Below are positions 45,901-57,900 of a stretch of DNA of 64,000 nucleotides, piece by piece; the stretch's first letter is position 1; each line of letters begins with the position of its first letter. A model generated the notes under the pieces. The model worked only from the letters and a program-made list of their open reading frames with translations. It had not been told where the DNA came from and made no database searches. Position numbers and translations under genes: made by a program. Origin of the DNA: Pomphorhynchus laevis (taxonomy: Eukaryota; Acanthocephala; Palaeacanthocephala; Echinorhynchida; Pomphorhynchidae); assembly GCA_012934845.2 (NCBI GenBank), contig WNNJ02002339.1, positions 1 through 64,000 on the forward strand. Reading direction: 5' to 3'.

Positions 45901-48900
45901 TAGATAGTCTTGGAGGTACAAACAAACATCTAGCCGCTTGGATTCCATCGAAAATGGATATAGTAGAGATTGTAAGTCATCTTGTAATTTTGCCCATGTA
46001 AACGAGGAACAAAAGTGGAGACAAATGGCAAAGCTTTTCTTTACCCGAAGATACTGTGGCACTCCATACTCTCTTAGTACCTCCCACAACCTTTCTCGCG
46101 GAACCAGGTCGAAAGCCTTCTCCAAATCTACAAAACCCATGTAGACCAGTTGAGCGAACTCAAAGACCGTTCGTGGATAGTTGAAAGAGTAAAGAGCTGA
46201 TCCGTAGTTCTGCGACCTGAACGAAAGCAACTGTAACCCAACTATAAGCCGTATCCTTAACTCAATAATCCTAGCAAATAGCTTACCAGTTTGGCTAACA
46301 AGAGTGATGCCCCGATAATTGGAACATACTGTTCGGTTACTTTTTTTAAAGATCGGTACCACCACCCCAGTTCGCCAATCACTAGGAACCTTACCCGACT
46401 TCAATGCAACATTGAAGATCCGTGTTAGCTTCTTCATGAAAGCAACGTCGAGAGCCTTTAAAGCTCATGGTCGAATCTCGTCTACTCAAGAAGACTTGCC
46501 ATTACGAACTTTTTTAAAAACAGCAATGACCTATTCCAAAGGGATGATCTCTTCCGTTGGTTCTAAATGCTCTACTTCTACAATAGATGGTATTTCCATC
46601 GGATTAAATATACTCCTAAAGATGTTCACGTCCCCGAGAACATTTTTGAAGCTGACCTATAATCAAGTTCTAAGTAATCTCCAAACTTCTCCCAAGTCGC
46701 CTTCTTCGCTTCAGTAGCTGCTCGAGCTGAAGCTCTCTTTGCCCTTCGGTACTTGTCTACAGCTTCCACCGATTTATCTGACAAAGTTGCCTTATAAGCT
46801 AGCTTCTTCTGTTGGACAAAATCTCAATCTGTTAGTGTCCACTAACCAGTTCGAGGATTCCCTCAACGACAAGCACAGAAGCACTTCGAACCACAACTTT
46901 TCAAGTTACTTTAGCAATTGAAGATCTAAACATCTCATATTCCTAATCAATGCTCTTCACCTCTTCTGGCAAACGAGATAAGTCCTCCCAGATGTATCCA
47001 GAAAAACGTTATTTAACAGAAACATCTGCTAGACGCTCCCAGCACGCCCTCACACAACGTTTGGGTTTACCAGGCTTGTCTAGCATCCAATCCTGCCGTT
47101 GAAGTTTACTAACTACAAGGTAGTGATCGGTCGACAACTCATCCCCTCGCTTCATACGAGTGTCCAGAACATAACGTCGCAGATCAGATTAAAGGATTAC
47201 AAAATCGATCATTGACTTTTGACTGAGAGAATCTTGATGCCATATGCATCAATGGATGTCCTTATATTCAAACATGGTGTTAGTTATGCACAAATTGTTA
47301 CGAGAACAAAAGTGCAATAATTCAACACACACATTCACTTGAGAGAGTCCGTTCTTTCCCTGCACTCCCTTTCAAGTGCTACTGTCGCTACCAACATGAG
47401 CATAAAAGTCACCCAATAAAACGAGGGAATCTCCAACAGGATTACAATCAGGCAGAGCCTGAAGATCTTCCACGAGGGTTGCGTATTCCGAGAAAATGTT
47501 GGGAGTATACGTACACCCAACAGTTATCCCCTTTCCCCTCTAAAATATTAAAATTTAAAATATATATTTTCCTCTTAAATATTAAACTTTAATTTTAATC
47601 TCCAGCGATTACTTATTATAATTATTTGAGAGGCGTAATCTTTCAAACGACTGTTGGGCAAATCGTTTTCTAAAAATTTCAAAGAAAATTACGTTAATAA
47701 CAACTAAAACACGAAATATTAAATGTAGCAATAAAAAATATTGTTTACATTGACACACAGGTTTCTGAACAAATCTTGACTTTTTAAAATTTTAATTTAT
47801 TTGATACTTTATCTTTTTATATTTTTTATTTAAAAAAAATATAAAATAATGTCAATTATTTAACAAATTAAAAATAATTTGAAATATAGAATAAAAGAAA
47901 TTGATTTCATTCCAAATTTTAAATTTTAGTAAAGGTTACCTTCCAATCGATGCCATATGCGCACTATACAGTCGTTCTAAACAAAACCATTGATATACAC
48001 AGTTAACTTAAGGATTACAAAATATAATTGATTCAAGTAATTATTACTTAATAATTATAATCTAATATTAAATGACAATTTTTACAGTTTAATTGAAGCT
48101 TATCTTGTAGAAGAGTTGGTAGTCAGCCTTCTGGCGAGCCCTTCTGACGATTCCTACTATTAGGTGGTGGAGAAAGTTCGTCAAAATGTGCGAGGTCAGG
48201 TACGAGTAATGATAGTTTTGACTGATCGGCGATATTTAAACTGTTATGGGGTGATTTCATTGTCTTATAATTAATCGACAATTTACATGGTTCAACGGAT
48301 ATAGCTGAATATGGCGTTTCTCCGTCATTTAAAAATTTGAATTGAAATTTGTCGTAAACGGGTAACAGGCCTTCAAGAGCATCTAAATCGTCATTTGCGC
48401 ATTTGGTATATGGCGTAATAGGTGCATCACAGTATCGGTATGTAGATTCTACTGACACGTTCTTGTTGAGACTAGCGTCTGGCTTGAATAGGCGTTACTC
48501 AGGTTCACATATTTTCTGTTGGATGTGGTCAAAGGCCAATATTGAAAGCCGATCGAGTGAAGCTAGCATCGCTTTTGCGTTGCCCCGCATTAGCGCGATC
48601 GATATGCGCTGATATAATCGTGTTACCGTCATAGAGTATCCCATTTCGCTTGTACGGCTCATATTGTTTGCAACTCGCTTGATTACCCTGTTTCCTTCTT
48701 CGTAACATCCACCAAAGGTCTCGACTATGGCGTCTTAAAACATGTACCCTGCATATTCGACTATGTCCATATATTTCCTATCCTTTACATTGACAGCGTA
48801 CGACGTGGCAGCGACGAGTTGTACGCTGGCGACGGAATGACGGTATGCGGCTTGTTGGGGGTGGGTGACTGCAAAGTCGACTGCAAGTGGAAGGTCCACA

Positions 48901-51900
48901 TAAAAAAGATGTCTGTGGGGCTTTCGCGTAGGTCCGGGATAATTCCTCGCACTTCCAGGGTTACATCCATACAGGCTTATTGTGCGGGTGCGAACACCAC
49001 GTCACGGATAGCGTTATGCCTCAGGACTTGATAAGCACCGTATTGGCAAGAGAGTGAGTGTAAGCTTTTTATCCGCCATATGCATGCAGCGTCCGTATCG
49101 ATAATCCTTTTCGTACAAGGGAATTTCAAGCCGCATTCGGGCTAGGACGCAGAACTGTGGTGGAGTTAGTTCTGTTCCAGATGCCAAATTTGGGACGGCG
49201 CTAAGCCAAACCCCAGCCTTTGGACATGACACTACGTGTAGTCGGGCTCTGTATATTTCGCAAGATGACTGTAACAGCTGGGTTGAGGCAAGATTATCGA
49301 TCATCCGCGAAGTTGATGATTGACCGTCTTCTGTGGGCGGTATGAAGTTTGAGCCCATCCTTGTTCTTAGGGTAATCAATGCCTCAGAATAGCCAGGAAA
49401 TAGTAAGGCGTCCAGACTGCATATCTATCCTATTTGCTGCACGCTATGAATGAATGCGCTATGGGCGTGCGAGGCATTGCATCTTAGACCGAAGCCGCTT
49501 AGACGGATAGGGAATGTCATCTGTGATTTGGTAGCTTCTTGAAGTTGGCACGCGCATATTTTCTGAAAGTGCTAGCGATTTGTCTGTCAAATGACTGACA
49601 ACACTTTTTTGTCATCCTTGGATTGACTGTGCGGAGGAGGTAGTTTATCCTTGACGAGGATGCGCAGTGTCGAAGTAGAAGGTGTCCAACTTGAGAGTCT
49701 GGCAGCTTGGCCACTGCATCAATTGTCTGAAACAGTAGTGGAAGAACCTCATTAGACAGGTGGTTCTCTATGAAAGACTCATCACCTATGGGTATGCCCA
49801 GCCAATGAATGCTCCCGGAAGTGTTCCCCGAAACCACCTCAGAAAGTAGGGCCAGGCAGGCGTTTATGGCATAAGGCATGCCGATGGCCTCTGTTTTTCG
49901 CCAATTTAACTGGAGCTTCATCATTTTAAAGCTCGCATCTAGCCAGCCGAGTGCGGATGCAATTGCTAATGGCGTCTTACCGACTATGCCGTCATCCAGA
50001 TACCACATGTTGAAGTTTATTCCAGGTATTTGGGATACCTTTTTGATCGTTCTATGAATGTCCAATGAGAATAGACACGGGCTCAATAAATCTCCTAGCG
50101 TGACTCCTTCGCATGAATTGAGAGGGTCGAGTGAACTGAAACGTAGGAGTGCTTTGTATTTGTAAGTGAAATCAAACCAGGGCAAAAGCTCTGGAACGTT
50201 TTCTCAGATCTCCACGCGTAACTGTGCTCTGGACACTGAGTTGAATGCGTTTGACAGGCCGATATTTACCCAAGTCCAATAGGTGTCGTTGGCGTGCTGC
50301 TCGTTTAGTCGTCTAACGTTGTGAACGATCCTTTCTACTGCGTTTAGGGTTGCTACCCCTAATTGTGTTGGTTGTAGCAGGCTGGCGAAGCGTTTACGGA
50401 GTTGAAGACAGATGCACTTCGAACAGAGACGGCGGAGAGTTTCGTCGACGGCTATTGGTCTTACACCCCCGTCCTTTTTTGGCAGCGCAATCAAGTTAGC
50501 GCCAGCGATATAAGGCGCTACTTTAGGGGGTGTGAGTAGCAGATCCTGTAGATGCTCCGGTTTTAGCCCCAGGCAACCTGGTCCTGACGCTGAGGGGAAA
50601 GAGTTGAATGCGGTAAGGACTGTTTTACAACTGATAACTATTAATGAAAGCAGATTGTTTGAGCACTGCCTTGTAATATAAGGGGATGAGAGTGGTTGAT
50701 ATGTACAGCTGCTGTACGTATAGAGATGCAGTCTTCGCAGGAGTGTCCGTGCTTGTGCAGATGAGGTTGATATTCCGACTGAAATCAAGCGCTGGACTGC
50801 TTTCCCGTAATTTCCGTGCTCAGCCAGGTTGATACAAGCAAGTTCCGACTTGCCGTTCGGTTTGCGATTTGTATTTTTGCGTGGCATTGTTCTCACCCAT
50901 GACAAATCCGGCAAGGCGGTTGTCGCGTAGGCTCTTATTGATTTGCAAATGTGCTTTTCGACTTTATGTCGACCTTTGTAAGTTGTAGGTATCGAGCAAC
51001 CGAAGAACGATTTGGCGAAGAGCAGCAATTTCGGCCATGAACATTGCTCCAATTTCTGATTTAGAGCGCGTGTTTAATGTTGTAACAAAAATGGGTGGCT
51101 GCTAGAACCCGTGTTCGGTGCAATCGTTGTATTTAGCCTCTGACACATGGTTCAAAGAACTCTGAAGAATTCTTTTGCCGGAACCTGCACATCTTGAACC
51201 TGCAAACTTGTGGAAGCGGAAGCGTCCACTAGATGTCAAGGCAATGTTTCGCTGGCAGAGGTGACAAGGAATCTGTCCACCTTCCATTTGTGGAGTTAAT
51301 TGCGCTGTCGTTTCTTAATATTAATTTTATATATAAATATTAATATTAATATTAAATTTGTTCGCTTATTGAATAAAAATTATTAGAATTAAATATACAT
51401 ATATCACCAATGTATCGAAACATATATTTTATATATTTATATAGTTTAGATTTAGTTTTTACACAATTATGAACAAATTCATATTCTATAAAGCTTAAAA
51501 ACAAGTCAGCTATAATTGGGCTACTATTACCACCCATTGGAACACCTTTTACTTGTCTAAATATCATATCTAGATAGGTTTATATTAAGAATAAGGCTTT
51601 CTGGATAAATTTGTTCACTAATTGAATAAAAATTAGTAGAATTAAATACACATACATCATAAATGTAACGAAACATATATTTCATATATTTATATTGTTT
51701 AGATTTAGTTTTTACACAGTTATGAACAAATTCATATTCTATAAAGCTTAAAAACAAGTCAGCTATAATTGGACTATTATTACCTTCCATTAAAACGCTT
51801 TTTTACTTTATCATCTATTTATATTTTATTAATAAATAATGTATAAGTTTACACCTTCTGGATTTACACCTTCTTTATCATTAATATTGGTTTTGTTAAG

Positions 51901-54900
51901 AATAAGGCTTTCTGGATAAATTTGTTCACTAATTGAATAAAAATTAGTAGAATTAAATACACATATATCATAAATGTATCGAAACATATAGTTCATATAT
52001 TTATATTGTTTAGATTTAGATTTGGAATTATCACTTAATTAGTATCTAATAAAATGTATAAAATTAAATTGTTAATTAACAATATTTAAATATATTGTCA
52101 ATAATAAAAACATATTTGTCAATAAGGCAACCAGCAAATGTAATGATAAATGTTGCCAATTACAAAATCATTTATTACTAAACAAAATCACTTAAGGATT
52201 ACATACATTTTATTTAGAACATTTTGTTTAACCTTTTCGCTCACTATAAATTTGGAATTTTAATTAAATTTTTTGTAAGTAAACAAAATATAATTTGTAA
52301 AAAATATAAGAAATGCAATGCGATTGACCTCTTCAGAACACACTGAAACACAATCAGTGTTTTCTGAAGAGATCAATCGCATTGGCGAACATTCAAAAAT
52401 AATACTATTTTTCTTAATCTTCTGAGAGAATGAGCAAACTAATGATTACATTCTCTCCGAAGGCAATTTTAAAAGACATTGTAAATAATAAAAACATATT
52501 TGCCAATGAGGCAACAATATTTGCCAATAAATGCTTGTCATACATCAGCACAATTTCGATCAAGTAAATAACGTTTAATTATTAATTATTAATTAATATT
52601 TTAATAATATTATTAATATTGTTTTAGCCTTCTGCATGTAGCATGTTGGTTGGTCGAACAATTGGTAGAACAATCTGCTCTTAATTATTTTGTTTGATTA
52701 ATTAGAATAAGTGATGTAAACAATATTTCTACTTTATAATCATTCAGTAAAATAATATTTGTCCATAAACAGCTGATAAATTGTTGCAGCAATAAGGGAT
52801 TAGATCAGCTAACTGATCTGATTAAGCAACTCCCAAATTGACTTCTCTTAATTAAGGAAGTTCCGAATTAATTCATTATAATCGGTATTCACACGATAAA
52901 ACAAGCAAATTCGGAATTGTTTTCATATTTTGACAAAACTCGTTAGTCTTTTGAGAATTAGAGAATAAAATTATTTTAGACGTTGCACTAATTTAGTCTT
53001 CGTTAATCGTCATGCCAAGACAGCGATTCGTGATTTTTCTTAAACAAGAGATATCACATATTGAAGGCAGTATCTAAACCTCGTCAGTGTCTGAAAAATG
53101 TGAAAGAATTCACAAATTGAGTTTAGAAACTGGTTATAAAGTCGAAAATCAAGAAGAAAAAAAATACTAACCACTCCCGCAGTAGCAAAGTATTTACAAT
53201 TAGGTGAGAAATTCATGAATTGCACAGGTGATGGCAATCTTCAAGCATAAATAAACATAAATTGCAAGTACTTTAAATTGAAATGACAACTTTTTATTCC
53301 AACTCTTCTCCCATTTAAATGATATTTCAGATGAATTCGTATTACTGTCATTCTGATGATCTTGTTCACCTATTGTGAAAATTGCTATAGTTTCTACGTT
53401 TTGAGATACTTTTGTCCACAGCTCCAGAAATGAGTTTTCGAGCGCAATTAAAATATTTTCACCTAAAATGAGAACAATTAATTATTAATTAGAACAAGAA
53501 ATAAAAAAAACCATCAGGGCTAAACGAAAATATCTTAATTATATCCGTATGTGTAATGGTATAGGTAAGTTCCCATTCGTTGCATGTACTCTAAAAGGAA
53601 AACATATTTTAAACATTTAACTTATTGATTTATGAATTGTTTCAAGTAATTACCAAATTTGATTTTATAGTAAGGAACTTGATGAACATAAATTAAAAAA
53701 ATCAAATATAAAGCAATTATCGAGATGCTTTTTTTATTTGATTAGAAACAGCAAAGCATAAATACATAGAATTATCTGAGCACGTTACTCAGTTAAGGCA
53801 TTTATATATATTTACTTTACAAAATATGAAACAGAGAAAATCATGTTTTTATCTGCCTTTCCCCGGTGAAGAAAGGCATATTACAAATAAATTAATAATA
53901 TAAGAATTAATATCAAAATTAATATTCGACAGCCGTTGCTGTATAAATGATATTCTATGACATACTAAATAACAATAATTCAATTTTATCTGCCTCCTTG
54001 CTTAGTGAAGGAAAGCTGCGTTTCTACTGTAAGAATAAAATAATAAAGAATATTTATTTATATTAATTATAAATATTAATTTACATCAACATAACTATAT
54101 TTCTAATCCAAATTTCTAATTTGATCAAAACGTATTACTATTAATAATTTTGAATTAGATTAAAATGTCAGAAAAAATGCCCAAAATAAAAACTTGTATA
54201 AATAGAAAAAGTTTTACCTCAAGTATTTTGTTCAAGTATTCTACGAATTAAAAATATTTCATATTTGATACTAAGATTCAAAACATTTACAGCTATTAGG
54301 TCATATGGTGTAAGGTTTATAATTTCAAATATGATAAATTATAAAATGAGAAATTTTAAATGGGTTGATTCTCTGTAAATTATAACTGACTTAAAAGAAG
54401 CATTATCACACTAATAAATATATCTGGATAAAATAAGCATTCTTCTGCATTTCATTGATGTACACACACGTACATCTTGTTCAATCATATTAAGACAAGT
54501 GACAGTACCGTATCGAATTAGTATATCAAAATGTCACAGAGCGGGATCAAAGAAAAGAGGAAATTTTTATTGATATTTCCCTAACTTCTGTTAGCATCTT
54601 CAGAACATTACAATTGTGATTTAAATTGAAAAGAGGTTATCAAAATATCAATGAAATGTTCCTTCTTTCTTTGATCCAGCCGCCCCAATAATTCTTTGTA
54701 CCACTATTGGTTTTGCTATTGGTTTTGTACATCACATTCTATTTTTATATGATAAGTGTCTATATGGCAACAAGTTTCAGACATATACAATCAAAACAAT
54801 TGCTTCATATTAATTTTTTAATGAAAAAATCTAATTACTTGAATAATGTATTTTTAAGTAATTGACTGCTTTTAATTAATGAACTAAATGAATTAATGAA

Positions 54901-57900
54901 CTAATTTTGCTAAAGTCTCTTTATTTATTTGAGGTGATCAATTTATTTTGATCATCCAATGGAATTTATATATTCAACTGATTTTACTATATGTGATTTT
55001 AAATTGATTCTTTAGTCGATTAATTGTTTAAATTTTTATATAACGGTTAATTGTTATTGCATATCAACTAATGTTGTATTTTATAATTTTGTCGTCTTGC
55101 AATACTCCAGTCATCATGAACACTTTCAATTGAGTACTGATATGTGACGCTAGAACAACTTAAATTTATTTATACCATAAATCGTACCTGAGAAAGGGAT
55201 CCTGGCCTTATAAAAGTTCGATAGGGTGAATATAAATGTATGGAATAGACTGTGCTCGCACCAATCTGAAAAGATACGTTGTTGAAATATAATTTCATTA
55301 ATAAAAATTGCTGTCAAAAAAGCCAGTTGTGGTTATTCAAATAAGACAGAATTAATTTAATTTCAACAATTCAATATTTCTATGGCACTAACGCATATCA
55401 AAGATTTTTAAATTTAATCACTTACGTTCGTGGAATCATTTTCAAATATAACATTTAATTTATAATCATATCCGATGCTATTTAATTTAAAATATTATGA
55501 CATAAGATTTTGACATTATGCCCAGATCTATCACTTTAATTATTTAAAGGTGAAATTTAATATCTTACTTTCTCGGTAAATTTAAAATTATAGAGTTTCT
55601 ATAACTTTAAGTTATAACTTAAAGTTATATAACTTTAAGTTATAACTTTTTATTTTAAAGTTTCTCGATAGAGTTAAAGTTATCAATATAGAAATAATAA
55701 TATAGTTATTATATCTTGATTATAAATTAAAGTTATACATTATTATAATATTATAATCAATATTATTAATCAATTCATAAAAATCGACTTTTATTTAAAA
55801 TTTCAATTTTTAATTTTAACTTGATATAAATATAAATTGTATAAAATCGTATATTATTATTTATTATAATAAATAATATACTCTATATTAGAGTATATAT
55901 TAGATATATACTAGATAATATATAAGATAATATACTCTATATTAGAGTATATATTAGATATATACTAGATAATATATATGATAATATACTCTATATTAGA
56001 GTAAATAATATACTCTATATTAAAATATAGATTATATTATACTCTATATTATAATATACTCTATAATCAAATTTCATAAGAGGAAATACGATAGTCGATT
56101 CATAATAATTAACTTTAATTTTCAATTAAAATTTTTAATTTTAACTTGATATAAATAATTTTGAATCATATATAATAATTATTTATTATTTATACTATTT
56201 AATTATTATTTAATTATTTTTGATCAAGCAATATTTTTAATTTATAAATAGTATAAAAAACGAAAACTCAGTTAGCTAATATGATTCATCAAAGGAAATA
56301 CGCGCATTGCAATCAGAGGAAATACGAGCATTGAGCATTGCAAGGCAAGGTAGTTGCCGATTCACTAACAAGACTGGCACAAAAACAGTGGCAAAAACGT
56401 TTCACCAACCTCGTTAAATAAGGCAATACAAAATAAAGCCCCAACAAAGCCCTAACAAAGCCCTAACAAATCCCTAGCAAAGCCCTAACAAAGCCCTAAC
56501 AAATCCCTAACAAAGCCCTAAGAAAATCCAGTTTACTCACTTCATTATGAGTTAAACGGACGCACGTTCGGGGAAATATTGAAAGATATTCATCCAAGCG
56601 ACGCAATTTGTGAACAGGAAGCGCTGCTGCTGGCACCACTTGAGAACTGTGTATTTAATCATCCGGTTGAGCTTTCAGGGATAAACGCAAAACAAGATAG
56701 TCTTGGCTTCTCTGATGACATGAGGCGGTGCAGGTCAGTCGGGAATTACAGCGCATAATTTCCAGCGTATGCTCACTCTTTTAAGTCTCACTCTGCCGCA
56801 TTGGCCGAGAGTATTGCACGGTTAGCTAGACGGATCGCGACTGAGCATATAGATTTCTGTGTTATTGAGGTATTAGTGGCGAGTCGTCTTGTTCCGTTAA
56901 ACAAGAACCTGGAAATCGACGCATAGGAGTTGAAGAGATATTAAGGCGGGTGATCGGGAAAGTTTCAATGAAAATCGTAAACCAACCTTTGCAAACTGTA
57001 ACGGGCAATCAACAAATATTCGTCACCCAAAGATCTAGTTTAGAACATGCAATTCATTCTTCAACCAGTGCATTTCGGTCAGATAACTTCGGAATTTTGA
57101 CGGTCGACGCCGAAAACGATTTATACAGAGCAAGTCGCCAAGTTACATTAGACAACATTATTTTCCCCGCCTTATCCTAATTCCTGCGAAATACGTATAC
57201 TGACACTACCTTGATGGCAACTGAATATGTTATCATTAATGCTAATGAAGGCTTCAACCAGGGCAACCTGTTGGCCCATGGTAGCTTTTGCCGCGTTATC
57301 CATTCTTTTAATACGGCGTATATATGGACACATCTCACAAGCGATATAGAGATGGTATGCTGACGAAAGGAATTTTGTTGGACCCGTCGAAGAATTGAAG
57401 AAAAATGAGACATACTTGTGGAAATCGTACCTCAATATGGTTCTATAGTAAATCCGGAAAAATTAAAGCTGCTTACACATCGCAACAATATGGCTAGATC
57501 AAAATTTCTCTCTGAAAATGAAAATATTTCAAGCACTTATGAAAGTATCAGGATGCTTGGCACGCCTGTTGGTACGTTGGCTTACGTTGAACAAGGTGTG
57601 AAACAAAAGGTGGTTGGATTGTCTGATCAAGTAGATACTCTGAGCATGGCAGCGAACAGTGACGTTCACTCAACATATTTGGCATTCACGAGAGCATTAC
57701 AATGTCGTTGAACACATTTCATAAGCACAACGAGATGTGATTTCGATTGGTTCACTAAGCAGTCCGTATCGATCAACGACTTTGCTGGTAAATTTTGCGA
57801 TCACAGCTTGACTAAACAGAAGAGGATATGGTAATATTTAATCTCCCCCTCATATGGGCGGACTTACAATCAAGCATCCCGTTGTTGCTTTACAACATAA

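Noticed and set aside
46319..46717. 132-codon plus-strand frame
   Set aside because: Antisense to the RTE reverse transcriptase on the minus strand, which has clear RT motifs there.
56433..56527. Internal telomere array
   Set aside because: CCCTAA is always interrupted by AAAG or AAAT, so it is not a simple telomere repeat.
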